From: Thioploca sp.
Lineage (GTDB): Bacteria; Pseudomonadota; Gammaproteobacteria; Beggiatoales; Beggiatoaceae
Direction of reading: 5' to 3'
Assembly (NCBI GenBank): GCA_030627235.1
Contig: DAOUSL010000004.1
Location: 1 to 64,000 of the forward strand
Length of the DNA: 64,000 bases
Shown here one piece after another: positions 40,736 through 50,838 of this stretch. How positions within the stretch are numbered: position 1 is the stretch's first letter; the number at the start of each line of letters is the position of its first letter. Made by a program: the position numbers and the translations under genes. Under the pieces are notes generated by a model. The model was not told the DNA's origin. It searched no databases and saw nothing but the letters and a program-made list of their open reading frames with translations.

Positions 40736-40757
40736 AACCGGGTTATAAAAACCCGGG
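40736..40757 (-). terminator. Hairpin downstream of hpf
   Basis: AACCGGGTTATAAAAACCCGGG stem-loop, T-rich on the minus strand. Confidence 0.5.
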
Positions 40758-40779
40758 CTATATTTATACTTATAATTAC

Positions 40780-41112
40780 TTATTCTTCAATCGGTTGGCG
40801 AGTTTTAATTCCACCTTCAGATTGGCGATGATCTTTTACTTTTTCTTTATGTTTTTTAAGTTGTCGATCTAATTTATCAGTCAGACCGTCAATTGCAGCA
40901 TACATATCTTCATGTTCAGATTCTGCAAATAAATTAGCTCCACTAGCATGTAAAGTTGCTTCTGCTTTTTGACGCAATTTTTCAACACTAAGAATCACAT
41001 GTACATTAGTAACATGATCAAAATGACGTTCTAAACGTTCCATTTTAGTAGAAACATAAGAACGTAAAGCAGGAGTGATCTCTACGTGATGACCACTAAG
41101 ATTAAGTTGCAT
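40780..41112 (-). CDS. hpf: Ribosome hibernation promoting factor
   Basis: 110 aa; MQLNLSGHHVEITPALRSYVSTKMERLERHFD. Confidence 0.93.
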   Translation of the reverse strand: MQLNLSGHHVEITPALRSYVSTKMERLERHFDHVTNVHVILSVEKLRQKAEATLHASGANLFAESEHEDMYAAIDGLTDKLDRQLKKHKEKVKDHRQSEGGIKTRQPIEE

Positions 41113-41239
41113 TTAGATAAGCTCCTTATTAAAATTAATTACTAATATGTCATATTCACAAAAATGATATGACTACAATTCGTATATAACTGGTTACAAT
41201 TTTGGAAATTAACAGTTAAATTACTAACTATTAATCAAA

Positions 41240-42703
41240 TTATTCTAAACGTTTTCTTTCATTTGAAGGAGGAATTACCATTGCTTCCCGATATTTAGCA
41301 ACAGTCCTTCTAGCTACTTTAATTCCCATATCAGCTAATAAATTGGCAATTTTACTATCACTAAATGGTTTAGTGGTATTTTCATTAGCAATTAATTTCT
41401 TAATCATAGCACGGATTGCTACAGATGAACATTCACCACCATTTTTAGTACTAACATGACTAGAGAAAAAATATTTTAACTCAAAAATTCCTCTAGGAGT
41501 ATGTAAATATTTTTGAGTAGTCACCCTAGAAACAGTTGATTCATGCATTTCTAATTCATTAGCAATATCATGTAAAACCAATGGTTTCATAGCTTCATCA
41601 CCATAATCTAAGAAACCAGCTTGCCGTTGTACGATACAGTTAGCTACTCTTAATAAGGTATCTTGACGACTTTTTAAACTTTTAATAAACCAACGAGCTT
41701 CTTGTAAATGGGTTTTTAAGTTGCTTACATCTACATTTCTATCTTTTTGTTTTACAAGACCAGCATATTGAGAATTGATCCTAATTTTAGGAGAAATATC
41801 TGGATTTAACTCAACTCGCCAACTATTTTTAATTTTTTTAACATATACATCTGGAGTTATATAATTAGTTTGCTGATTATTAATTATAGAACCTGGTCGA
41901 GGATTTAAAGATTGGATTAAGTCAACTACTTCACGTAATTCTTCTCGAGTTAGTTTCATGCGTTTAACTAGCTTAACATAGTCATGTGAACCTAATAGAG
42001 ATAAATATTTGCGAATCAAAATTTTGGTTTCTCTTAACCAAGGAGTATCAGGGTCACACTGTGTTAATTGTAACATCAAGCATTCACTTAAATTTCTAGA
42101 ACCAATCCCAAGTGGATCAAAATGTTGAACTCGACGCAACACAGTTTCTATTTCTTTATCAGTAACATGATTTCCATTGCCTAAGCTTTGAGATATATCT
42201 TCAAATGAAGCCTGTAAATAACCATCATCGTCTATACCATTAATGATGGTAGTTGCAATAGCCCGATCTATTTCTGTGAAAGGAGTTAAATCTAATTGCC
42301 AGTATAGATGTTCTTGTAAAGTTTCTGTAATACTACTCTGTTCAAGTAAAAAATCTTTTCCGTTGTTATCTTCTTGGTTATTTGAGGATACATTTGTGCT
42401 AGTAAACGAGTTATCATAAATATCATCCCATTCACTATCAGTTGCTAATTCAGTAGGAATATCCTCAATCAGTTTATCACTTTCATTTGCCTCAGAAGTG
42501 TCGTATTCTTCAATTTCAGCGCTAAATTCTAGTTCTTCTTCATATTCATCTTCAATAGATTCCAACATTATATTAGAATCTAACACTTGTTGTACTTCTA
42601 AGCGTAATTCAAGAGTAGATAACTGCAAAAGCCGAATTGCCTGTTGCAGTTGTGGGGTCATGGTGATTTGTTGACCAAGACGTAATTGAAGACTTTGTTT
42701 CAT
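41240..42703 (-). CDS. rpoN: RNA polymerase sigma-54 factor
   Basis: 487 aa; MKQSLQLRLGQQITMTPQLQQAIRLLQLS, C-terminal ARRTVAKYREAMVIPPSNERKR (RpoN box). Confidence 0.97.
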   Translation of the reverse strand: MKQSLQLRLGQQITMTPQLQQAIRLLQLSTLELRLEVQQVLDSNIMLESIEDEYEEELEFSAEIEEYDTSEANESDKLIEDIPTELATDSEWDDIYDNSFTSTNVSSNNQEDNNGKDFLLEQSSITETLQEHLYWQLDLTPFTEIDRAIATTIINGIDDDGYLQASFEDISQSLGNGNHVTDKEIETVLRRVQHFDPLGIGSRNLSECLMLQLTQCDPDTPWLRETKILIRKYLSLLGSHDYVKLVKRMKLTREELREVVDLIQSLNPRPGSIINNQQTNYITPDVYVKKIKNSWRVELNPDISPKIRINSQYAGLVKQKDRNVDVSNLKTHLQEARWFIKSLKSRQDTLLRVANCIVQRQAGFLDYGDEAMKPLVLHDIANELEMHESTVSRVTTQKYLHTPRGIFELKYFFSSHVSTKNGGECSSVAIRAMIKKLIANENTTKPFSDSKIANLLADMGIKVARRTVAKYREAMVIPPSNERKRLE

Positions 42704-42745
42704 GACTTTAGCAAAATTCCATTCAGCCTATATATGAATTCATAT

Positions 42746-43468
42746 TTACAATTTAAAATTATGACCTAAATAGACTTCCTTAACATGTTCATTGTGTAAA
42801 ATATTTTCAGGCGTGCCTTCCGCAATTAACATTCCATCGTTCACAATATAAGCACGAGCACATATATCCAAGGTTTCACGCACATTATGATCGGTTATTA
42901 AAACTCCGATATCTAAACTACATAAATGAGCAATAATCCGTTGAATATCAAGAACTGATAATGGATCAACTCCGGCAAATGGTTCATCAAGTAAGATAAA
43001 ACGAGGTTCAGAAGCTAAAGCACGAGCAATTTCAACTCTACGTCTTTCACCACCAGATAAACTCATACCTAAACTATCACGTAAATGCTGGATATGTAAT
43101 TCTTCTAATAATACATCAAGTCGTTGTTTACGTTGACTACTGGTAAATTTTTGAACTTCAAGAATTGCCATAACATTATCAGCAACGGTTAATTTACGAA
43201 ATACTGATGGTTCTTGTGGTAAATAACCTAATCCCATTTGGGCTCGTCGATGCATTGGGAAATTAGTTATGTCTTTATCGCCTAGCAAAATTTTACCTTG
43301 ATCACAGGCAATTAAACCTACCATCATATAAAAACTAGTAGTTTTGCCAGCACCGTTTGGTCCCAATAATCCTACTACTTCACCACTTGTTACGCTAATA
43401 CTAACATCTTTTACGACTGGTCGAGATTTATATTTTTTAGCCAAATGTTGGGCAGATAATGTACTCAC
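42746..43468 (-). CDS. lptB: LPS export ABC transporter ATP-binding protein LptB
   Basis: 240 aa; [36 protein letters not shown]. Confidence 0.96.
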   Translation of the reverse strand: MSTLSAQHLAKKYKSRPVVKDVSISVTSGEVVGLLGPNGAGKTTSFYMMVGLIACDQGKILLGDKDITNFPMHRRAQMGLGYLPQEPSVFRKLTVADNVMAILEVQKFTSSQRKQRLDVLLEELHIQHLRDSLGMSLSGGERRRVEIARALASEPRFILLDEPFAGVDPLSVLDIQRIIAHLCSLDIGVLITDHNVRETLDICARAYIVNDGMLIAEGTPENILHNEHVKEVYLGHNFKL

Positions 43469-43984
43469 TTATTTTTTAATTTGTTGAGGTTCAATCGAAA
43501 TTGTAATTCTACCAGTTTTCTTATCGCCACCGTCAGCTTTAGTAAAACCTTTTTTGGTATCATACAATATACGTGGTGCATTGGAAGTATAAATATCTTT
43601 ACCATTCTTCTGTTTACGGAGTTCAGCTTGATTGGTAAGATGTAAAGTGTCTTTAATAGCGTTATATTCCATATATTTAGCTTTGGCTTTTATATCTTCA
43701 TCATTATCAAGATGTTGAGTAAAACTAGCTAAATTACCAGTAGCAATAATTTTTTCAATCGCTTGTTCAGGGGTATAATTTAAAGTTATTTTATCGGCAT
43801 TTATCTTGATAGAACCTTGAGTTACTACAACATTTCCTTCATAGATGGCAACTCCTTTAATATTATCAATTGCTGCTTGATTAGCTTCAATTAAAATAGG
43901 TTTATTGCGATCATTTGATAAGGCATAAATACTACTATTACAAAATAAAATTAAAATAATAAATAAGCTTCTATTGAAGTGCAT
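43469..43984 (-). CDS. lptA: LPS transport periplasmic protein LptA
   Basis: 171 aa; signal peptide, NRNKPILIEANQAAIDNIKGVAIYEGNVVVTQGS; position next to lptB. Confidence 0.92.
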   Translation of the reverse strand: MHFNRSLFIILILFCNSSIYALSNDRNKPILIEANQAAIDNIKGVAIYEGNVVVTQGSIKINADKITLNYTPEQAIEKIIATGNLASFTQHLDNDEDIKAKAKYMEYNAIKDTLHLTNQAELRKQKNGKDIYTSNAPRILYDTKKGFTKADGGDKKTGRITISIEPQQIKK

Positions 43985-44525
43985 AACGTCCTCTCACTTG
44001 AGAAAATAATTCTATTTGTTCAATTGGCATAAATATACGCATACCTTTAGCCTTAGTTTCACCAAACTTACTTATAATTGTAGTTAAAGCGTCAGTATAA
44101 GCATATTCAGTATCAATCCTTACCCATAAATCTTGGGATATAATTTTAATTGATTTTTCTGGTTGTTTTTGATTGTGTTGTTGTAAAGTTGTATCACCTA
44201 ATAACCATATTTGATCAGCTGCTGGAGAAACTTCACCATTCTCAGCTTTTATTGTCCATGACGGATTGTTGTCTTGATAAAATACCATAATTGGATCAGC
44301 AATACTAGTATTGGTATTAGGATAATGGATCATATCAGTTGCTGTCAATTGGCTTTTTAATTTTCCTATTTCATTCATGCGTATAGTATCAAAATTTTTT
44401 AAGGTGTAATCTGGCATTTTAAGATTATTTTTAGGAATGATTATCAATTCATCATCAACGCTTCGAACTAACCAAGTTGTTATAAGTACTAGGCTTACTA
44501 AAATTATCCACCAATGTTTTAACAT
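43971..44525 (-). CDS. lptC: LPS export periplasmic protein LptC
   Basis: 184 aa; single TM, MPDYTLKNFDTIRMNEIGKLKSQLTATDMIHYP; synteny. Confidence 0.88.
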   Translation of the reverse strand: MLKHWWIILVSLVLITTWLVRSVDDELIIIPKNNLKMPDYTLKNFDTIRMNEIGKLKSQLTATDMIHYPNTNTSIADPIMVFYQDNNPSWTIKAENGEVSPAADQIWLLGDTTLQQHNQKQPEKSIKIISQDLWVRIDTEYAYTDALTTIISKFGETKAKGMRIFMPIEQIELFSQVRGRYALQ

Positions 44526-44528
44526 ACA

Positions 44529-45047
44529 TCATATTCCATATTGGCTTAGTTGCTCATCCCAAGTTGCTTGACTTTGCATGATAAGCTCACATACCTCTCT
44601 AGCTGCACCTTCCCCACCACTAGCTTTAGTTTGCCAATGAGAGTATTTTAGCACTAATCTATCTGCATTTGCTACTGCTATTGCTAACCCTACTTTGGAC
44701 ATAACTGGAATATCCAGAATATCATCTCCTACATATGCTATCTGCTGACAATCTAATTGCAACTCATTCCGCAGCTGTTCAAAAGCAATTAATTTATTAG
44801 TTTGTCCCTGAAAAATATGTTTAATACCAAGTTTCTGCATTCGGTTAGTTACAATAGTTGATTTTTTGGCGGTAATAATTCCGATTTCTACTCCTGTTCT
44901 TTGTAGCATTACCATACCTAAACCATCTCTAGCATGAAATGATTTATATTCTTGATCAATGTCACTAAAATATAAACGACCGTCAGTAAGAACTCCATCA
45001 ACATCAAATATTACTAAACGGATCAATTTAGCTTTTTCAATAATCAT
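44529..45047 (-). CDS. kdsC: 3-deoxy-D-manno-octulosonate 8-phosphate phosphatase KdsC
   Basis: LVIFDVDGVLTDGRLYFSD, FHARDGLGMVML, YVGDDILDIPVM; start placed at ATG 45047, track ORF extends to 45086. Confidence 0.93.
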   Translation of the reverse strand: MIIEKAKLIRLVIFDVDGVLTDGRLYFSDIDQEYKSFHARDGLGMVMLQRTGVEIGIITAKKSTIVTNRMQKLGIKHIFQGQTNKLIAFEQLRNELQLDCQQIAYVGDDILDIPVMSKVGLAIAVANADRLVLKYSHWQTKASGGEGAAREVCELIMQSQATWDEQLSQYGI

Positions 45048-45233
45048 AGTGGTCACTAGTTTAAAGTAGAATTTAATAAATATCAAATTAGTTCAAAATT
45101 ATTTATAATTCAATCCATGTCTATACAATATCATATAAAATAATTAATTATTGTAACATGGCATGCAAAAAAATTATGGTGAATATTTTTTACCGAACAG
45201 TTACCAAAATAGTAAAATATAAAAGCTATTCAG

Positions 45234-45404
45234 ATTTCTTTACTAGTTAATCCAATTAGTAATATATGTGATAATTTACCAGAATTAATTGCAGTTTGTA
45301 AAAATATTTATTTTATATCTGATGAGATTTATTATGGATTAGTGTATGATAAGTTTATACATATAGCATTAAACCATTTATTTAAATCTAGACTAAAGCA
45401 ATAA
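45234..45404 (+). pseudogene. Relic of a PLP-dependent aminotransferase
   Basis: Open frame ISLLVNPISNICDNLPELIAVCKNIYFISDEIYYGLVYDKFIHIALNHLFKSRLKQ*; resembles the NPTG...LISDEIYYGL segment of class I/II aminotransferases; no full ORF. Confidence 0.5.
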
Positions 45405-45440
45405 TTTTAAGGTAAATATATATTTAATGAGGCTTAAAGT

Positions 45441-46166
45441 ATGACTGAACATGATTCTCAAACGACCATGTTACAACAAGAAAAATTATTACAAGGTTTA
45501 GTTAGTTGTTTTACTGATTTAACTGATACTATGAAGAAAATTCAAACTGATAATGATCAGCGTGAAGAACTTCGTAAAGAAGAAATTAACAAGCTAGAAC
45601 AACAGATTAAATTACAAAAAGAATCGTTAGAGACTCAAGTTGAAATTCATAAACACCAAGTAACTCTTCAGAAGGAAGCAAATAAAAAATTAGTAATTTT
45701 ATCAATCCCAATAGGAATGGTTTTGTTGATATTAGCTATTATTATGTTTGGTTGGTTTTATTCTATGGTAGAAAATATGAATAATATGGCTACTTATATG
45801 AAAAGTATGGCTCCAGATATAAAAAATATGTCTAGTTATATGCGAACTATGTCACCAAATATAAAAAGTATGTCTAAAAATATGGGTAATATGACTATTT
45901 ACATGCGTACTATGTCTTATGATATGAATGCTATGTCTGGCGATATAAATGGCATGTCTGGTGATATGAAAGCTATGTCAGGCGATGTAAAACAAATGTC
46001 AAAAGATATGACTATAATGTCAAAAAACGTACATATTATGCGTAATGCAACAGTTTCTATGGATAGAGGTATGCAATATATGAAACATGATATGAATGAA
46101 ATGTCTAATACAATTTCCCCTGTTATGGGTGGTATTTTACCATTTATACCATGGAATAATCATTAG
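45441..46166 (+). CDS. Membrane protein with cytoplasmic-type coiled coil and ~17 Met-rich heptads
   Basis: 241 aa; N-terminal coiled coil, one TM (LVILSIPIGMVLLILAIIMFGWFYS), then (xMSxxMx)n repeats. Confidence 0.75.
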   Translation: MTEHDSQTTMLQQEKLLQGLVSCFTDLTDTMKKIQTDNDQREELRKEEINKLEQQIKLQKESLETQVEIHKHQVTLQKEANKKLVILSIPIGMVLLILAIIMFGWFYSMVENMNNMATYMKSMAPDIKNMSSYMRTMSPNIKSMSKNMGNMTIYMRTMSYDMNAMSGDINGMSGDMKAMSGDVKQMSKDMTIMSKNVHIMRNATVSMDRGMQYMKHDMNEMSNTISPVMGGILPFIPWNNH

Positions 46167-46345
46167 GATGGTTGAATAAGCTAAATAATGTAATATATAA
46201 TATGTAAATAGTTAAAATGTATCTAACTAAAAACAATAGATTATAAAATATATTCAAGATAATTTTGATTTAATGAATTTTTAAAAAAAGTGTTAACCTT
46301 TTATTTGCATACCATTATGGTAATTTATATTTAAATAAATACACA

Positions 46346-46918
46346 ATGATAAAAATATTCGGTAATATTATTGAAAAGCCAGATGAAAGTGAAGGATATC
46401 TGGTAATTGGATTTTCGCCAAATTCAATACCTATCCAACAAAGATGGAGAAACAATGGGCTTTCAGCTGATTTTTTGGCTGATTATATTATTTCATTTTT
46501 TCCAAAAACTAAAAATAATCCAAATGATATTGATAAACATATTGAAATTAAAGGTATTGTAAGTTATGTTGCAAATGAGTTATTGGAAAATGCTATGAAA
46601 TTTAGCGATAAAAACTGGTCATTTCCCATTAGTATGCAACTACAATTATACGAAAATAGTATCGGATTTTTTGTAACTAATAGTATATTGGATAAATCGG
46701 TAGCAAAATTTCAGACTTATATTCAAACAATACTAGGCTCTGATACTGAAGCATTATATATAGAGCAATTAGAAAAAAATGCTACAAATGATAATAGTAC
46801 AGATTCGGGTCTTGGTTTACTAACTATGATAAACGACTATACAGCTAAAATTGGTTGGAAATTTGAAGTTAATAATCAAAGAACCATTGTAACTACAATA
46901 GTTCAACTTTCTATTTAA
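46346..46918 (+). CDS. slr1658-superfamily-like regulator (HATPase-like)
   Basis: 190 aa; IKGIVSYVANELLENAMKFS (N-box-like), DSGLGLLTMINDYTAKIGW. Confidence 0.65.
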   Translation: MIKIFGNIIEKPDESEGYLVIGFSPNSIPIQQRWRNNGLSADFLADYIISFFPKTKNNPNDIDKHIEIKGIVSYVANELLENAMKFSDKNWSFPISMQLQLYENSIGFFVTNSILDKSVAKFQTYIQTILGSDTEALYIEQLEKNATNDNSTDSGLGLLTMINDYTAKIGWKFEVNNQRTIVTTIVQLSI

Positions 46919-46921
46919 TAT

Positions 46922-47266
46922 ATGGAAATTAAAAACGAAGATTACTATATTAGTTATAATAATGAAACAACAACTATAAATTGTGAAGGATCGTTACGAT
47001 TAGGTGGGATTACAGATTATGTTCCAGTTGTAGAGCTATTTAATAGAGTGCTTGATATGGAACCGCCTTTAATCACTTTTGATATACGACAATTACAATT
47101 TCTGAATAGTTCAGGGATTAATGTACTGTCTAAATTTGTTATAAAGGTACGTCAGAAAAAAAATGTTCAAATGGTAGTACAAGGTTCAAAGCAAATTCCA
47201 TGGCAAGGTAAATCCTTAAAAAATTTGAAACGATTAATGCCATCTTTACAGTTAGAATGGATGTAA
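46922..47266 (+). CDS. slr1659-superfamily-like STAS-type regulator
   Basis: 114 aa; ITFDIRQLQFLNSSGINVLSKFVIKV; directly follows the HATPase-like gene. Confidence 0.7.
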   Translation: MEIKNEDYYISYNNETTTINCEGSLRLGGITDYVPVVELFNRVLDMEPPLITFDIRQLQFLNSSGINVLSKFVIKVRQKKNVQMVVQGSKQIPWQGKSLKNLKRLMPSLQLEWM

Positions 47267-47287
47267 TTTAAACTTAGGAAATAATTT

Positions 47288-49033
47288 ATGTTAAATCGAA
47301 TTTTTATAATTTTATTAGTCACAATCTTATCAAATTGTATCCAAGTACCTAAACAAGCAGACCAGCAAGTTTTTGTCGATCCGGCTAAAAAAGCTAAAAT
47401 GCTTGAAAAACAAGGTGATTATCAACAAGCTGCTAAAGAATACTTGCTAGTAGCAAACCAAAATTCTTCACCTACTAAACAAGGCCATCAAGTATCAGCA
47501 ATTAGAACTTTTTTAAAAGCTAATATGATTGATGCTGCCAAAGCAGAATTAGACAAATTAGATACTAAACATGGATATGGTTTGGAAATTCCATTGGCGT
47601 TGATTAATGTACAAATAGATATAGCTAGAACTCGATTTGAACAAGCATTTAAAACACTTAAAAGTATTGAACCAAATTCTTTAAAACCAACTTTGAAATT
47701 AGAATATGAACAATTATATGCTCAAGCATTAGGTGGAAATGGTAATACATTAGAAGCCATCTATGAATGGGCTAAAGTAGAAAAATTAACTCATCTTGAT
47801 CCAATGGCATTAAAATTAAATCAGCAACGTTTATGGGATGACTTATCTAAGCAAGATTTAACTAAATTACAAAAAATTAAATCTCCAGATGACATTGCAA
47901 CTGGTTGGTTGGAATTAGCTGTTTTGGATAAAATTTCGCATATAGAACGAGTGCAAAAAGATATTAATAAATGGCAACAACTATTTCCTAAACATCCAGC
48001 TTCACAATATATTATTCCACAAGTTGTCCAACATTTAAATACTATTTCTATTCGACCTAAAAAAATAGCTTTATTATTGCCAGCTGTAGATAGTCGATTT
48101 GGTGGATATGCTGAAGCTGTTAAAAATGGTTTTTTAGAAGCTTCTAAAATCAAACAAAAGTATAATAAACCACAAATTACTGTTTATAACATAAACTCAG
48201 ATAACATATTGACAGAGTATAAAAAAGCCATAAAAAATGGAGCCGAAGTTATAGTAGGGCCATTATTAAAAAAGAATATAGAAATTTTAGCTAAAAATCA
48301 ATTAACAGTACCAACACTAGCTTTGAATCATATAACTGATAAAGCTAACAATTTATATCAACTTGGCTTATCTCCAGATGATGAAGCTTTAGAAGTTGTT
48401 AAACGAGCTTGGGGTGATGGACATCGTTCTTCAATAATATTAGTTCCAGATGGCTCTTGGGGAAAAGGAATTTTAAACACATTTAGTTCGCAATGGGAAA
48501 AACTTGGTGGTCAATTAGTTAAGATTGTTTATGGGAAAAATTTTGAATCTTCCATACGGAAAAAATTGCAGAAGTTTAAGAAGGTTGATATGGTTTTTCT
48601 GGTAGCACCACAACATGCTAGGCAATTTGTACCTCTTATTATAGCAAAATTGGTTAATAAAATTCCTATTTATAGTATTTCCAAAGTGTATAGTGGTACT
48701 CAAAATTCTAAATTAGATAAAAGTTTAAATGGAGTTTTATTTGTAGATATGCCTTGGATATTAAAACCAAATGAGACTGCTGTTCAAATACAGTTAGCTT
48801 TAAAACAAAGTGAACCAGAAAAAGTTAAAAAATTTAACCGCTTATATGCGTTAGGAATTGATGCTTATAATATAAGCATGCAACTTCGATATTTAAAAAA
48901 ACAACAATGGCAAGGACAAACTGGACAATTGCATTTAGAAGAAAATGGAATTATTCATCGTAAACAAATGCCTTGGGCTCATTTTGTAAAGGGTTTGCCA
49001 CATCTACTTGATAAAACTGTTGTATCTAAATAA
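47288..49033 (+). CDS. lpoA: Penicillin-binding protein activator LpoA (LppC family)
   Basis: 581 aa; KKIALLLPAVDSRFGGYAEAVKNGFLEA, EVIVGPLLKKNIEILA. Confidence 0.88.
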   Translation: MLNRIFIILLVTILSNCIQVPKQADQQVFVDPAKKAKMLEKQGDYQQAAKEYLLVANQNSSPTKQGHQVSAIRTFLKANMIDAAKAELDKLDTKHGYGLEIPLALINVQIDIARTRFEQAFKTLKSIEPNSLKPTLKLEYEQLYAQALGGNGNTLEAIYEWAKVEKLTHLDPMALKLNQQRLWDDLSKQDLTKLQKIKSPDDIATGWLELAVLDKISHIERVQKDINKWQQLFPKHPASQYIIPQVVQHLNTISIRPKKIALLLPAVDSRFGGYAEAVKNGFLEASKIKQKYNKPQITVYNINSDNILTEYKKAIKNGAEVIVGPLLKKNIEILAKNQLTVPTLALNHITDKANNLYQLGLSPDDEALEVVKRAWGDGHRSSIILVPDGSWGKGILNTFSSQWEKLGGQLVKIVYGKNFESSIRKKLQKFKKVDMVFLVAPQHARQFVPLIIAKLVNKIPIYSISKVYSGTQNSKLDKSLNGVLFVDMPWILKPNETAVQIQLALKQSEPEKVKKFNRLYALGIDAYNISMQLRYLKKQQWQGQTGQLHLEENGIIHRKQMPWAHFVKGLPHLLDKTVVSK

Positions 49034-49056
49034 ATTTAACAAATTTTTCATCCAAC

Positions 49057-49413
49057 ATGCAAAGAAATGAACTAGGAAAATGGGCTGAAGAAATGGCTCA
49101 TGTTTATTTGTGTAATCAAGGTTTACAACCAGTAGAACGTAATTATCGTTGTAGAACTGGGGAAATAGATTTAATAATGTTGGATGAAAAAACTTTGGTG
49201 TTTATAGAAGTGCGTTATCGGAAGAGTCAACGTTATGGTGGGAGTTTAGCAAGCATTGATATACGAAAACAACAGAGAATATTAGCAACAGCAACTAATT
49301 ATCTACAAATTCGTAGACTGGATCAGCAATGTCGTTTTGATGTGGTATTAATTGATGGAAAAGTAGAAAAATCAGAATTGAACTGGATAAAGGATGCTTT
49401 TAGAGAAGAATAA
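49057..49413 (+). CDS. YraN family (UPF0102) endonuclease-like protein
   Basis: 118 aa; GKWAEEMAHVYLCNQGLQPVERNYRCRTGEIDLIMLDEKTLVFIEVRYR. Confidence 0.95.
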   Translation: MQRNELGKWAEEMAHVYLCNQGLQPVERNYRCRTGEIDLIMLDEKTLVFIEVRYRKSQRYGGSLASIDIRKQQRILATATNYLQIRRLDQQCRFDVVLIDGKVEKSELNWIKDAFREE

Positions 49414-49414
49414 T

Positions 49415-49491
49415 TGGTAGCGAGGGAGGGATTTGAACCCCCGACCTTCGGGTTATGAGCCCGACGAGCTGCCAGACTGCTCCACCTCGCA
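49415..49491 (-). tRNA. Initiator tRNA-fMet (CAT anticodon)
   Basis: TGCGAGGTGGAGCAGTCTGGCAGCTCGTCGGGCTCATAACCCGAAGGTCGGGGGTTCAAATCCCTCCCTCGCTACCA; GGG:CCC anticodon stem, 1:72 mismatch, encoded CCA. Confidence 0.95.
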
Positions 49492-49575
49492 TCAACTTCC
49501 ACAATCATACATCATATCTTTTATTTTTGCAAGCATTATTTTAATTTTTTTGATAATTAAAATAAAATATAATCA

Positions 49576-50776
49576 TTATTTCGGTTTAACTATAGATAAT
49601 ATATCAATTTTTTGTAAAATACTTTTAATTTTATCAGCTTGTTCCTGAGCCATTTTTTCTATACAAACATCTTTTTCTACATCGAAAAAAGTTGAGTACC
49701 ATTGACAATGCTTATTACTATATTCCATCCATGCTTGTTGAGAATTATTAAAATCAGGTATTGCAGTGTTAAAATCATCATTTGGAAATTTTTCCAATAA
49801 GCTATTAATATTGTTTTGTATATCAGTGAGACGTGTTACTTGAGTTTTAAAAGTTTCAACAATTGGAATGGAACGATCTGGTAGTATTTTTTCTTCCATT
49901 AAACTCGAATCAGCAAACCAAATAAATTCGATCAACTTAGCATTTTCCAAAGCTTTAATTGGAGATATATCAGTTTGTGGTTTAAAAACATACTTAATTG
50001 TTGGAATGTTTTTAAAAGAACATATTGTTTTTCCTGCTAATTTTTTAATTCCGGCTTTACAATCGATAACCATTTCAGGATTATTAAATATATCTGTATA
50101 AGTCATACCTATTTTTGAATTAGCTGGAGCTATAGCATTTTTATCAAAAATATTTATATAACTAATTCTAAGATTATTAGGATACACTTCTAACATTAAT
50201 TTATCTTTCTTATAAAACTTAAAATTTTCATCAATAGTATATTTTGGTAAATAAGTAGTTAGAATTTTAGAATCAAACTGACTTTTAGAATTAATCATAC
50301 CAACACTTTGTGGAGTTATTAACAACGTATTAGATTTATCTTGTTTTGCAAAAAAGAATAATACTCCATCCCAATAACCAAGCATATGAATATCTGATAT
50401 TTTAGTAAACCAGCGAGATTTACTTAGCCAACTGTTAGTTTGACAAGTTATTTTTATTAATTGAATATTTTTTTCAACGATACCTAATTGATATGGTTTA
50501 ATCTTATAACCAGTTAAAAAATAAGCTTCAGAATTTTCAGTGGTAACTTGATAATCGAATTTGGGACATGTATGACTAGATTTACCATCGTTTAATGTAA
50601 TTTGTTGATTAAACTCAATTATATTGCCAAGCCAGTTATTCCTTTCAATTTCCTCCATTTTTGGATAACCAATAATTTGATAACTAACAATTTGCCATTT
50701 ACCAATGATAGGAAGTGTTTCTATTGCAAACAAATTACAGCTAAAACATAAACTAATTAGAACTAATATCTTTTGC
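49576..50776 (-). CDS. Secreted protein with LprI/DUF1311-like C-terminal segment
   Basis: Signal peptide MQKILVLISLCFSCNLFA; QQAWMEYSNKHCQWYSTFFDVEKDVCIEKMAQEQADKI; start approximate, track ORF extends to 50805. Confidence 0.5.
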
Positions 50777-50838
50777 ATAAAACACCTAAAATTATTTGAT
50801 TTCATGGGAATAAATTAGCTAACATTTTAAGGAAAATT

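Noticed and set aside
49323-49508. Minus-strand ORF 49323..49508 (MIVEVDARWSSLAARRAHNPKVGGSNPSLATNYS)
   Set aside because: Reads through the tRNA-fMet gene; a common spurious tRNA-derived ORF
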